From NCBI RefSeq assembly GCF_945859825.1, contig NZ_CAMAPC010000003.1:248001-312000 (forward strand): 64,000 nucleotides of DNA, in the 5' to 3' direction. The stretch comes from Pseudoalteromonas holothuriae (GTDB taxonomy: Bacteria; Pseudomonadota; Gammaproteobacteria; Enterobacterales; Alteromonadaceae). Numbering within the stretch: the stretch's first letter is position 1; every line of letters starts with the position of its first letter. Of the stretch, positions 46,568-56,225 are shown in pieces. Under the pieces are notes generated by a model. The model ran no database searches. It was given only the letters and a program-made list of their open reading frames with translations, and was not told where the DNA came from. Made by a program: the position numbers and the translations under genes.

Positions 46568-48004
46568 TTATAGCTCTAACCAAACACTGGCAGTACCTGG
46601 CTCTTCACCTAGAGTCCACCACTTTGCTTGGTAGTTTTTATTGTTATGGGAAACCTTATCTCCGCCTACATAAGTGCTACTTTGACTCCAAGTAGGGTAC
46701 TGAGATTGATCAACATTCTTTACAGTCACTGATATTTGTGAAGATGTACTTAGCTGACCATCAGATACCGTGACTGTGATACTGTATTCACTATCTGCAG
46801 ACACTTCAGGGGCCGTAATTTCAATTGTAGAGCCTGTACCTGTCCATGATAATTCGTTTGGTAACTGCCATTGATAACTCAAATCTTGCTGTTCATCATC
46901 AAAAGCATGAACATGGAGTGTTGTAGTCGAAAGTTCATCTATAAACAGCGGTTCTGTAGGGTTTACTTTAGGTGGCGTATTATCTGGTGCGGCTTGAACC
47001 GTGAGGTTATACGTGTAATTTTCATTACTCACAAACACCTCATTTGACAGTAAGTTCTGCGGGTCAAATTCGATTTTTCCATTGCCTTGCTTAATGCCCA
47101 CTTGCATAACGCTGGCATGATCTAGGTTCAACATTTGTGCTAATTGCTCAGCCCAGTTACCCACATTAAAATCGGTAACTTTTAATGATGTACTGACCTG
47201 TTCTTTCCCCGTTCCGTCAAATACACGCGCCCACACAGTATCGCCAACGTTTGCCTGTTGTCCCTGATTAATATAAAAGCCCGCGCTCGTCCAATTAATT
47301 GGCCCGGTGTCACGAACAATAGTAATATCACTACAGTTATAGAACCCCTCTCCCACAACATCAATACGCTGCCAACGAGTGTATAAAATCGCATCACCCA
47401 CTCGATCCTGAGGTATCGACACCTTCATTTCATAAAAACGCTTACCATCGGGGTCTTTAACAAAATCAACATTACCCAGCTCTGTGACGAGCTCTAAGTC
47501 CTGCCAACGTAAAACATCGGTTGCGCGATTAAACTCAGGTTTAGTGATATAAAATTTCCAAAAGCTAGGGTTATGGGGTGTTGTGGCTCTAAAACGCACG
47601 GCTAACTCATTATTGGCATTAGGGGTTACTTCCGTGCTTTGCCAATGTGCAGACGGTAAGTTTGCGCCTCGTTTTGCATTATCGCCACCAGCACATAAAG
47701 TTCCATCGGGTACACTTGCTTCAACAGCCGCTTGATCATTATAATTAGCAGTGTTGACCGAAAATTCATGCTCTTGAATAAACTGTACGTAACCCGACTC
47801 TAAAAAGGCTGCTCGACATGCCAAATTTGGAATATTTGAACCATCTTCTGGCCACCAGTATCCACCTTGCGCTTCGCAAAAAGATTGGCGCGCTTTAGGA
47901 AAATCCATAAAACCATGAGCATTCACTTTATAACTCAGCGTACTCAATAATATGGTACTGATGGTTGCTGCGAGCAAAGGGGTTTTAACTAACATTTTGT
48001 TCAT
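46568..48004 (-). CDS. AA10 lytic polysaccharide monooxygenase, chitin-active (GbpA-like)
   Basis: A 478-residue copper enzyme that cleaves crystalline chitin oxidatively. The signal peptide ends at VNA, leaving His30 as the mature N-terminus (HGFMDFPKARQ); His120 (LPSAHWQ) completes the histidine brace. A GbpA-like second domain (~205-325), a PKD-like domain (~335-430) and a C-terminal CBM5/12 (AKWWTLGEEPG) follow. It lies between two chitinases, 43 nt after chiC, in one operon, where it would open crystalline surfaces for the hydrolases. Confidence 0.93.
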   Translation of the reverse strand: MNKMLVKTPLLAATISTILLSTLSYKVNAHGFMDFPKARQSFCEAQGGYWWPEDGSNIPNLACRAAFLESGYVQFIQEHEFSVNTANYNDQAAVEASVPDGTLCAGGDNAKRGANLPSAHWQSTEVTPNANNELAVRFRATTPHNPSFWKFYITKPEFNRATDVLRWQDLELVTELGNVDFVKDPDGKRFYEMKVSIPQDRVGDAILYTRWQRIDVVGEGFYNCSDITIVRDTGPINWTSAGFYINQGQQANVGDTVWARVFDGTGKEQVSTSLKVTDFNVGNWAEQLAQMLNLDHASVMQVGIKQGNGKIEFDPQNLLSNEVFVSNENYTYNLTVQAAPDNTPPKVNPTEPLFIDELSTTTLHVHAFDDEQQDLSYQWQLPNELSWTGTGSTIEITAPEVSADSEYSITVTVSDGQLSTSSQISVTVKNVDQSQYPTWSQSSTYVGGDKVSHNNKNYQAKWWTLGEEPGTASVWLEL

Positions 48005-48047
48005 TGCTATTCCTCCTTAATTGGGCAGCCGGAGCTGCCCAAGCCAA

Positions 48048-51000
48048 TTACAAGGTACATACCTTCTGATAATCACTGCTGCCTTCAGGTGCTTTATTTG
48101 TCCACCACTTAGCTTGATAAATAGCTTGATTTTGGCGAACTAAATCCCCCCCTGCGGCATGTGTGCCTTGAGGTAATGTTGGATATACAACAATGTCTTG
48201 AATTGGTTTACCTTTACAAGTAGTCACAGGGTCACCACCACCATCTCCAGGTGTTGCCTCTGGCAATTGAGGGTACTCAAACTTAAACGCATACTTCTTA
48301 CCGTCTTTTTCAGCAACAAAGTTGATGGGTCCAGAAATTGGCATGTAGTACATTACTTGTGCGTTAACCGTCTCACCCGGTGCAAATGACTTAGGAACAC
48401 TGCCCCATTCATTCACAAGGGTAATTGAGAAACGGTGGAATTCATTTTCAAATCCGCCAATGTTATTACCCGCAGCATTAGAGCCGTTTGCATCAACCGC
48501 CATTTTCAATTTTTCGGTCGCATTCCAGTTAGACTTAAAGATTGCAGAGGTAGATACCGGTACATCAAACGATATCTTTGCTCCCGTTAAATCAATTCCT
48601 GAGTTGTTTTTAAACGAAAATGTTGGACTAATTGGGTAGTTGGCATCTCCCAATGGAAAGTCCTTGGCAGTAAAGCTGACATCTACTGACTTTTCAGGTA
48701 ACTGGAAGTTCGCATTACCCTGGTTTACATCATACAAAGCGCCACTTTGATTAAATTTATCGTAAGCAAGCGAGGTCATGCTAGAGCCCATAAAATACTC
48801 GCCTTTCGCCGCATCATAGTCAAAGTCGCCCGCAAGCTCCCAGAACATAATACCGCCGAGTCCATTGTTGATAACGTAATCAACCTTGGTTGCCATTGAC
48901 TCTTCATCTTCGATAGAAATAAACACTTTTTTCTGGTCGTTCCAAAGCCAAGGGGCGACAGCTACAGAGTCATAATGACGAGTATAAGTACCAGATAGTT
49001 GATCAGCAGGGTCGTTTGCGGGGTCTAAACCATAAATCTCGGCATAACTAGGCATGATACCTTGCTGTAGGTTTTTAGCGTGCCAAAGTGGATTAGAACC
49101 TGCAGGTACTTCTAAACCAACGTCGTTTTTATCATGCCACAAGTTGTCGATACCAACGGCACCATTACCGCACTTGTTCTGATCACCTTTACCTGTACCT
49201 GGAGGACAGTTCGCTTGGTCAGCAAAAGCAGCTTGCCCCCATAAACCATTTGTACCGCCCTGTACATTTTGGAAACCACGCGTGTAGTAAGGAATACCAA
49301 TATTGATTCTACCGGCAGATACTGAACCTCTAAAATAACGTACTGCCCAGTCTGTATTGAGGTAACCAATTCCTTCAAACTCTTTAGTTCCGTATACATT
49401 CCACTGCTTAAGCTCTGAGTCTTCCCCAGTATCAAACAATGAAGCATTGTGACCTACATGTGAATTCCAAGCGCCGTGCAAGTCATAAGACATGATGTTT
49501 ACGTAATCTAAATATTTGACTGCTTGGAACGTCTCCATACCACGGAGTAAGTAGCCTGATGATGGCGAGGCAATGGTTAGCATATAATGCTTGCCATCTT
49601 TTTCACCTTCTTTATCCAACTCCTCACGCAAACGCTCCATCAGTATTTGATAAGACGCATTCAAACCGCCGCGACGTGCATTTGAAATTGGGAAATCATC
49701 CGGATGGCCAGAGTCATCCATAGAAGATGGGTATTCGTAGTCAACATCTACGCCGTCAAAACCATATTTTTTAATAAACTCAACAGCACTTTTAGCAAAA
49801 GCATTAATACCAGCATGGTTCACTGAACCATCGGCATTGGTCGTCATAGTATAAAAACCACCACTATTAACCCGACTTCCATCAGGACCAAAGTAGCCAC
49901 CAGTTTCAGCCCAACCACCGACTGAGATAAGCGTTTTAACATCAGGGTGTTGCTTTTTATATTTATTAAGTAAGTTAAAGTGGCCTTTGTATGGTAATGA
50001 AGGGTCCATTTCAGCGCCCGCAACCCCTGGCCATTCCATATTGGTTGCAGGATTACCTGCGGCAGTTGGGTCACCTATTGACACTTTATTGTTGGCATCT
50101 ACATGAGCAAATGCATAATTAATATGCGTAATTTTGTCCCAAGGAATATCATTTACCAAGTAACTTGGCTGGCCATTTGCACCATTACGCCAGCTTGTGA
50201 AGTAGCCGATAACACGACGAGGATGATCTGGTCCCATAATCTCACGACCATTTTGGTCGTAGATTGTACAATATGGTGTATTAACACCCGGTGTTTGATA
50301 CAAACCTTCAGGGCGACATGCATCTGCATCTGCTGTGGGGTCAACCACATTTACTGATTTGCTGATCTGCCCCGTTGCACCTTCGTTATCTGTAACAGTC
50401 AACGTAAATGTAACTTGACCAAGCTCGGTTGCTTGCCAAGTATGTTCAGTAGCGGAACCGTTTGTTGCAGCTACTTCAGTGCCATTAATCGCAAAACTCA
50501 ACTTGTTGACTGAGCCATCGTCATCGGTACCAGACAATGCAAATTCGACACTGGACCCAATAACCAACTCTGGTGGCATATTAACAATATCAAGCACTGC
50601 AACAGGTGCTTTGTTAACGGGGGTATCCGTTTTAACAATAATTTGATGACTCAGCATACTTGAAACTGCGCCTTCATTATCGGTTGCTTTAACAGAGAGA
50701 GTGTGAGTGCCTTCTACAGCACTCCAAGATGCCTCAAAATTATCATTTGTTCCTGACGTGTCCGTCAAAATAAGGGAGCCATTAACGTAAAAGTCAACCT
50801 GTGCCACACTACCATCATCATCTGTCGCATTAGCAGTGATGGCAACGCTGTCATTAACGATAAATTCAGAACCATCCAAAGGGCTTAATTGATTGATTTT
50901 TGGTTCTTTATTAATGACAACGCTGTCACAATCACCCAAGCTCAACCAAGCTTGCCATGGTCCAGAGTTTGCTTCTGGTTCTGACTGGTTCCACCATTTA

Positions 51001-51170
51001 GCTTCATAAGCTGCGTTATTTTGCTGAACAACCTTGCCTGCAGTGGATACCGTTCCTGCACTCCATTGCGGAACACCAGTACAATCGTAAGCATACGATT
51101 GCGCCCCCATTAAACCCAAAGACAAGGCGCTCAATTTTAGCGCCGACTTGAGTATTTTTTGTGAACTCAT
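48048..51170 (-). CDS. Multidomain secreted GH18 chitinase (ChiC type)
   Basis: A 1040-residue chitinase; first gene of the operon. ATG 51170 has GGAG 7 nt upstream. The order is a signal peptide ending SYA, an N-terminal CBM5/12 (~30-80, AKWWNQSEPE), two Ig/PKD-like domains (~95-275), a GH18 catalytic barrel (~315-760) with catalytic Glu479 in FDGVDVDYEYP, a beta-sandwich domain near 790-930 and a second CBM5/12 at the C-terminus (AKWWTNKAPEG). Binding modules at both ends suggest processive or surface-anchored action. Pseudoalteromonas chitin clusters are known to carry this chitinase-LPMO-chitinase set. Confidence 0.93.
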   Translation of the reverse strand: MSSQKILKSALKLSALSLGLMGAQSYAYDCTGVPQWSAGTVSTAGKVVQQNNAAYEAKWWNQSEPEANSGPWQAWLSLGDCDSVVINKEPKINQLSPLDGSEFIVNDSVAITANATDDDGSVAQVDFYVNGSLILTDTSGTNDNFEASWSAVEGTHTLSVKATDNEGAVSSMLSHQIIVKTDTPVNKAPVAVLDIVNMPPELVIGSSVEFALSGTDDDGSVNKLSFAINGTEVAATNGSATEHTWQATELGQVTFTLTVTDNEGATGQISKSVNVVDPTADADACRPEGLYQTPGVNTPYCTIYDQNGREIMGPDHPRRVIGYFTSWRNGANGQPSYLVNDIPWDKITHINYAFAHVDANNKVSIGDPTAAGNPATNMEWPGVAGAEMDPSLPYKGHFNLLNKYKKQHPDVKTLISVGGWAETGGYFGPDGSRVNSGGFYTMTTNADGSVNHAGINAFAKSAVEFIKKYGFDGVDVDYEYPSSMDDSGHPDDFPISNARRGGLNASYQILMERLREELDKEGEKDGKHYMLTIASPSSGYLLRGMETFQAVKYLDYVNIMSYDLHGAWNSHVGHNASLFDTGEDSELKQWNVYGTKEFEGIGYLNTDWAVRYFRGSVSAGRINIGIPYYTRGFQNVQGGTNGLWGQAAFADQANCPPGTGKGDQNKCGNGAVGIDNLWHDKNDVGLEVPAGSNPLWHAKNLQQGIMPSYAEIYGLDPANDPADQLSGTYTRHYDSVAVAPWLWNDQKKVFISIEDEESMATKVDYVINNGLGGIMFWELAGDFDYDAAKGEYFMGSSMTSLAYDKFNQSGALYDVNQGNANFQLPEKSVDVSFTAKDFPLGDANYPISPTFSFKNNSGIDLTGAKISFDVPVSTSAIFKSNWNATEKLKMAVDANGSNAAGNNIGGFENEFHRFSITLVNEWGSVPKSFAPGETVNAQVMYYMPISGPINFVAEKDGKKYAFKFEYPQLPEATPGDGGGDPVTTCKGKPIQDIVVYPTLPQGTHAAGGDLVRQNQAIYQAKWWTNKAPEGSSDYQKVCTL

Positions 51171-51310
51171 GATTATCTCCAACCTTTACATGTAACTTTT
51201 GTTTAACAAATTAATATTAAAGCTAACACATAAATAAAGGGCGTCAATCACGCATTGTTCACTTTTCAACCTTGAGTAATAAGGGAAAGCCAAGAAATTA
51301 GTAATAATTT

Positions 51311-51330
51311 CGTATAAATTTATTTATACG
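51311..51330. promoter_or_regulatory. 20-bp palindrome upstream of the chitin operon
   Basis: CGTATAAAT and its exact complement ATTTATACG flank a TT centre, 141 bp upstream of the first chitinase ATG. It is a candidate operator for a chitin-responsive regulator. No regulator gene for chitin use lies in the window. Confidence 0.5.
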
Positions 51331-51550
51331 ACTAGTACTTATCCATCCCGTTATTTTCAGTAATAACATGAAATGCATTCACTTCATTATAAATACAAAC
51401 AGTGAAAAAAGAAAAAAATAATACTTAAAAACAGTTGGTTGTGACATTTTTCTGTCATATTTAAAATTATTTTTATCGATATACAATAAATAAACTAATC
51501 CAAAATAAGCTGCGTTTGCATATGCAAAAAAAATATAAGGCATTTTTTTT

Positions 51551-51570
51551 TGCTATAAACAATTATAGCA
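51551..51570. repeat. 8-bp inverted repeat TGCTATAA/TTATAGCA
   Basis: A stem of 8 bp with loop ACAA follows a T-run rather than preceding one, so it is not a terminator in either direction. It lies 361 bp from the nearest coding start or end. Confidence 0.35.
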
Positions 51571-51930
51571 ATTTTCATCCTTACGTTTACGTTAACGTTA
51601 TGTGTAAGGGTTGTTAATATTCGCTTTTGTTCTTAATAACAAAAATATTGTATATATATGGGTATAAGACAAGCTAAATATTTGAGATTAAAACTGAGTG
51701 AAGTGATAATTGAGGTAATATAGTCTAAATAAGCGAGTTTAATTACAATGTGAAGGTGATAAATACCACTACTGACCATTCTTAAGTCTACTTATTCAAA
51801 AAAATACTTAAAATGCTAAAAATCCCCCTTAAAGAATAGGTGATAAAGGTCAATACCACATGAGCTATTTCATTGTTCACTTGAGCCAATTATAAACAAC
51901 ATCAAAAAATGGCCCTCATGCAAATACCGA

Positions 51931-52890
51931 CTACTCATCTGTCTCTTCTAATATAGGTAATTCGCAAACAACCTTACTCCCGGCTCCAACAGTACTATCA
52001 ATGAGCACTCTGCCTTGGTGCTCCTGAATAATGGAATACACAATTGACATGCCCATTCCTGTGCCTTGACCAACTGGCTTTGTGGTAAAGAAAGGGTCAA
52101 AAATACGTTTAATCGTCTCTTCACTCATCCCACAGCCATTATCTTCAACACTCAAATAAATAAATGAACGCTCACTAAACAGTTTTACAACAATTTCCGC
52201 TTTTTGTTCTCTACCATCACAAGCCTGCTTTGCATTAAGTAATAGATTAACAATTACTTGGTTCAATGTAGCCAAATTACAATAGCTCAAAGGTATAGGC
52301 TGAACATGGCAGATTAGGTGGGTGTTTTTTAATTGATTATTCAATAGCTTCAGCCCGCTTTCTAGCGACTTAGAAATATCCGCCATTGCTAATAAATTAT
52401 TTTTAGGCCGTGCGAAGCTCAGCAGGTTTTTAACAATGGCACCTATTCTGCGCAAACCATCTTGTGCGTCATCGAGCAACTCATCCATATCAGTGATTAA
52501 AAAACCAAACGACTGTTGCTGGTTCAACCTCTTTAGCTCTGTTATAAAATCATCGTTGCTTATCTCTTTCGCTATGAAGTCCTTGCTAACAGACAATAAA
52601 CCACCCAAAACGGGTTTTACATAGTTTAAGCTTTCTAAATTACTCATCGCATATGCGAGTGGGTTATTAATTTCATGTGCTACACCAGCTGATAAAGTGC
52701 CTAACGTCGCCATTTTCTCAGCTTGCATTAGCACTGCTTGCTGATTTTGCAGCTGCAGTATTTTCTCTTCTAGTGCTTGATTAGATTCATAAAGCGCGCG
52801 CGTTTTTTCCTCCAATAAATGCTCTAACTCATCCCGAGCCTGCTTTTCTCTCAGATACGCTCGGTAATAGTCTTCAGCTTGCTTAGTCAT
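51931..52890 (-). CDS. hnoK: H-NOX-associated cytosolic histidine kinase
   Basis: A 319-residue soluble kinase without membrane segments: an N-terminal coiled coil (~1-60), HisKA with phospho-acceptor in AGVAHEINNPL, and HATPase_c with N box NLLLNAKQA, DNGCGM, FDPFFTTKP and GQGTGMGMSIV. The gene begins directly at the stop of the H-NOX gene (TAA then ATG), the standard H-NOX/HnoK pairing. In the characterised systems, NO-bound H-NOX inhibits autophosphorylation of this partner kinase; the same is inferred here. Confidence 0.87.
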   Translation of the reverse strand: MTKQAEDYYRAYLREKQARDELEHLLEEKTRALYESNQALEEKILQLQNQQAVLMQAEKMATLGTLSAGVAHEINNPLAYAMSNLESLNYVKPVLGGLLSVSKDFIAKEISNDDFITELKRLNQQQSFGFLITDMDELLDDAQDGLRRIGAIVKNLLSFARPKNNLLAMADISKSLESGLKLLNNQLKNTHLICHVQPIPLSYCNLATLNQVIVNLLLNAKQACDGREQKAEIVVKLFSERSFIYLSVEDNGCGMSEETIKRIFDPFFTTKPVGQGTGMGMSIVYSIIQEHQGRVLIDSTVGAGSKVVCELPILEETDE

Positions 52891-53436
52891 TTATTGTCCT
52901 TCATAGGTAAGCAACATGCGGCACTGCTCATATCCGTCATGCATACATTGTTGATGATCAATTTGCGTTTTCATACCATAGTGAGCACCTGCACCGTAAA
53001 TCAACCCTTCAGCGCAAAAACACAACTTTCTTACAGAGCAGTAATTGAGCAAAATATGCTTATCATCAATTTGCTCGCAGCTAATTTGAGGCAGGTTAGG
53101 TTCATTATACAATTTGGCAACTTCAGCATGTATAACTGAATCTATACCCAATATAAGTGATTGAAATCCGTCAAACTGCTCTAAAATACGACTGTGTTTT
53201 TTGATGAGATAGCCAAACAAATACTCTCCAAATACACGCAGTACATCCACTAACGGTTTGTTTAAAATACTTGCAACCTCGTTGGCCATAGCGAAAAGTT
53301 CCTCATCGGGGTAACTTTGAGCACTAATATACACTCTATTTTTTGGCGCATGCTTATCTAATAAAGCTTCCCAAGCTGCCATTCCATGGTTTTCAATGAC
53401 CAGCTCTTCTAGTCCTCTATATACAATACCTTTCAT
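52891..53436 (-). CDS. hnoX: H-NOX heme-nitric-oxide sensor
   Basis: A 181-residue heme-binding NO sensor. The N-terminus MKGIVYRGLEELV, proximal heme ligand His103 (DSVIHAEVAKLY) and Y-x-S-x-R motif (Tyr132-Arg136) identify the family. There is no distal pocket Tyr that I can point to, so NO rather than O2 sensing is likely. Cys139, His161, Cys164 and Cys172 occupy the positions of the zinc site reported for Shewanella/Vibrio H-NOX, linked there to redox sensing. It is the middle gene of REC-HDOD, H-NOX, kinase, with 11 nt before it. Confidence 0.92.
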   Translation of the reverse strand: MKGIVYRGLEELVIENHGMAAWEALLDKHAPKNRVYISAQSYPDEELFAMANEVASILNKPLVDVLRVFGEYLFGYLIKKHSRILEQFDGFQSLILGIDSVIHAEVAKLYNEPNLPQISCEQIDDKHILLNYCSVRKLCFCAEGLIYGAGAHYGMKTQIDHQQCMHDGYEQCRMLLTYEGQ

Positions 53437-53447
53437 CCTTTACCTTC

Positions 53448-54560
53448 CTATAAACTATCATACCAAACTAATATCACTTCAAGCTGCCCAAAACCGAGCA
53501 AATGAGCTTGCAAATCTGGCGTTAAATCAAATGTCTTATTTAAGGTTAGTTGCTCCACTATCGCATGCAACAAAGTTAAAGATAATTCAGACTGTTCAGG
53601 TACGTCATTCACCAATTGAGCCCTAACCAGTTCGCTTTCAAAACCCCAAAGCGTTAATAAGTAAGCACTTAAAGCATAACAAGACACCGAGTTAATGTTC
53701 TTGGAACTTTCTAACACACACTCTTTTGTTAATACCCCAACCGCACTGAGTAGACAACAAGCAAATAAGTTTTGTTGCAATTTGCTGTCTTGCTTTAAAT
53801 AGTGGCTAAGCGATTTTGCCATTAATGCTTTTTGCAATGCGCTTTCGATCACCGATTCAATTTTTGACTGCTGTAATTTATTGATAAATAAATGTGAAGT
53901 TTCATAGCAGGTAATTAACGCTTTAAGTGCAACAAAACCAATCCGAACAACCGCGTCTTTAACATCGCTAGTAATACTTTGGTACCCCATAAACGCAGAG
54001 TTAGCAATTTGTAATAGCTTACTTACTAACATAGGATCGTGATTTAGCATTTCCACCAACTTATTCATATTAGGCGTATGCTCTTCGAGTGCCTCAAGTA
54101 GCTCAGAGACACTGGCGGTTAAACACGGCAAGCCTGGGATTTGTCCGAGCTTAACACGCGTTATCTTATCTAAAGGTAACGCTTTCAGTAGTAGCGTATT
54201 TTCTATAACTTGCTTTAAATGTGCGTGTGTAAATGGCTTAATCAAATGAAAGTGAATCGTGTTATCTACCAGCCATTGATATTCCTTCTGCGCATTAGCG
54301 CTAAATAAGCAGCGTATTGCACACGGGCATAATACTTTAGCACGAGATAAAACATCATGTCCTGATTGACTAATCAATTGCTCCTCACACAAGATAATAT
54401 CTGGCTCACCTTGCTCTGATATACAGTTTTCTAAGTCTTCGGGGTGCTGTAAACACACAATAATAATGTGCTCGTATAAACGGTTGAGCGAGCGCGATAG
54501 TGCCTTAAGTAACAACTCATCATCATCCACTAATAAAATGTATATCGTTTGCACACTCAT
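53448..54560 (-). CDS. REC-HDOD protein with substituted phospho-site
   Basis: A 370-residue protein with an N-terminal receiver-like domain (~5-125) and an HDOD domain (~140-335). The acidic pocket (Asp12-Asp14) and the lysine near 109 are present, but the phospho-acceptor is Glu59 (IILCEEQL), a position usually Asp. Glu can mimic phosphorylation, so this receiver may be locked or phosphorylation-independent. HDOD domains lack the HD phosphodiesterase residues and usually act by protein contacts. ATG 54560 is preceded by GGAGG. It is the first gene of the H-NOX operon, an inference being that it is a downstream or modulatory partner. Confidence 0.85.
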   Translation of the reverse strand: MSVQTIYILLVDDDELLLKALSRSLNRLYEHIIIVCLQHPEDLENCISEQGEPDIILCEEQLISQSGHDVLSRAKVLCPCAIRCLFSANAQKEYQWLVDNTIHFHLIKPFTHAHLKQVIENTLLLKALPLDKITRVKLGQIPGLPCLTASVSELLEALEEHTPNMNKLVEMLNHDPMLVSKLLQIANSAFMGYQSITSDVKDAVVRIGFVALKALITCYETSHLFINKLQQSKIESVIESALQKALMAKSLSHYLKQDSKLQQNLFACCLLSAVGVLTKECVLESSKNINSVSCYALSAYLLTLWGFESELVRAQLVNDVPEQSELSLTLLHAIVEQLTLNKTFDLTPDLQAHLLGFGQLEVILVWYDSL

Positions 54561-54647
54561 GTACTAAACCTCCATTACTTCAGTTGTATATATAGTCAGC
54601 TTAGTCTAAATTTATTTACATACATAAATTTGTAATCCACTGTTTTT

Positions 54648-56003
54648 ATGAAAGATATACCAACACTTGAAACGCAAGAACAAATACCAGCAAAAGTACT
54701 CTGTGTTGACGATGAAGCCAGTGTATTACGCGCACTATCTCGCCTATTAAATCACCACAAAATAGAGGTGGTAACTTGCAGCTGTGCTACACAGGCAATT
54801 GAAGCTTTACAAAATCACGAATTTGAAGTTGCCATCAGTGATATGCGCATGCCAAAAATGGATGGCCTCGCGTTTTTAAGTAAAGTAAAAGAACTAGCCC
54901 CCAACACGCAACGCATTTTGTTAACTGGCTATGCGGATATAGAAGCCACTATTGGTGCAATTAATCAGGCTAAGATCCATGCTTATTTAAATAAACCATG
55001 GGAAAATGAACACCTCGTCCAAGTAATAGTGCAAGCAGCTGAAAAATATAGACTTGCTAAGCACAACACACATCTACATGCACATATATTAGAGCAAAAT
55101 GAGCAGCTTCATGAGCTTAATCACTCACTTGAACAGTTGGTTAGCAAACGTACCAAGCAAATTCGACAGGTATTAAAGCAACTTGAGATAGCCCATAAGC
55201 ATGAGCAGAATGAGCATAAGGCTACTGTTGAACTCTTATATAACTTTATTAACGCAAACCCATATATAGATGGGCAATTAGCAAGTAACATTGCCAAAAC
55301 TTGTCGGCTAATGGCAAAGCAATTAAAACAACCCACAAAGGCTATTCAAACGGCTGGCATGGCAGGCTTTTTAGCGCAGGTTGGTCTACTTGCAATGGAC
55401 CCAGAACTGTATAAAGTACCCACTAACCAGTTGTCAGACCAACAAAAAAAGCTCTTTTATACCCATCCAGCAACTGCTCAGTTAATGCTTATGCCAGCTC
55501 AGCACCTAAATGATGTGACAGAGGCAATTTATCATCAATTTGAAAAATACAATGGTGAAGGTATTCCCAAGGGCTTAAAAGATAAGGAAATCCCACTATG
55601 TGCTCAAATACTCGCTGTTGCTAGGGATTATTGGCAATATTTTGCCCAAAACCATAAAAATGACGCAGACAAACAATCAGATGCTTTGTCACATATCAAA
55701 GCATTCAGTGAGCATCTCTACAACCCAAAGGTAGTCAATGCATTAGAAGCAAGTGCTAAAGTGCTCCATAAACAACACAACGACCACGCAGGCTCCATGC
55801 AAATTGTCAGCAGCGAGCAGCTAGAACCGGGTATGACACTTGGCCTTGCTGTCCACAACCATCAAGGCATTATGCTACTGCCCAAAGGGCATATTTTTAC
55901 AGTCACATCAATTGCTAAAATCAAGCAGCTTGAACAACACAAGCCGACACCATTTAGATTGATGATAAGTCACGGCTTAAGTAGTGAGTCGACGTCACAT
56001 TAA
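54648..56003 (+). CDS. REC protein with degenerate HD-GYP domain (HnoD-like)
   Basis: A 451-residue response regulator, divergent from the H-NOX operon. The receiver (~15-130) has an intact Asp65 (VAISDMRMPKMDG) and Lys in LNKPWE. A coiled coil (~135-200) is followed by an HD-GYP-like domain in which the HD pair is replaced (AGFLAQVG where HD-x-G-K is expected) and GYP reads GIP (EGIPKGL). Cyclic-di-GMP hydrolysis is therefore unlikely. In Shewanella oneidensis the degenerate HD-GYP regulator HnoD is phosphorylated by HnoK and inhibits the EAL protein HnoB; this gene may play that part. No EAL or HTH regulator is adjacent here. Confidence 0.82.
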   Translation: MKDIPTLETQEQIPAKVLCVDDEASVLRALSRLLNHHKIEVVTCSCATQAIEALQNHEFEVAISDMRMPKMDGLAFLSKVKELAPNTQRILLTGYADIEATIGAINQAKIHAYLNKPWENEHLVQVIVQAAEKYRLAKHNTHLHAHILEQNEQLHELNHSLEQLVSKRTKQIRQVLKQLEIAHKHEQNEHKATVELLYNFINANPYIDGQLASNIAKTCRLMAKQLKQPTKAIQTAGMAGFLAQVGLLAMDPELYKVPTNQLSDQQKKLFYTHPATAQLMLMPAQHLNDVTEAIYHQFEKYNGEGIPKGLKDKEIPLCAQILAVARDYWQYFAQNHKNDADKQSDALSHIKAFSEHLYNPKVVNALEASAKVLHKQHNDHAGSMQIVSSEQLEPGMTLGLAVHNHQGIMLLPKGHIFTVTSIAKIKQLEQHKPTPFRLMISHGLSSESTSH

Positions 56004-56225
56004 GCGCCTTATGACCCGTCAATTATACTCAGTAAAATGGTAATCAACGAAGTCAACAATCCGCTGCCTTTTCTTAGCTGAAAAATATCAAACCTCAGCG
56101 GGTTAGCTGGCACTTGTATCAAATCGTATAGCGGTATTATCAGGTCGCAAATCATGAGCTTCGCGGCTAAGTGATCGCGACCTTGAAGGAAGAAGTAAGG
56201 TAAATAATATACTATACGTTAGTTG

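Larger units (their letters stand above)
51171..51930. other. Long AT-rich upstream region of the chitin operon
   Basis: This 760-bp region has no supported gene. It contains a 20-bp palindrome (51311-51330), a TGCTATAA/TTATAGCA inverted repeat (51551-51570) and a 10-bp ACGTTAACGT palindrome (51589-51598). The last two lie far from the operon start and could serve either neighbour. Confidence 0.6.

Noticed and set aside
51551-51570. Terminator of the H-NOX operon
   Set aside because: The T-run is on the wrong side of the stem for minus-strand transcription.
56143-56182. GGTCGC/GCGACC inverted repeat as a structured RNA
   Set aside because: A 6-bp stem with a 28-nt loop is too weak, and no RNA gene features surround it.
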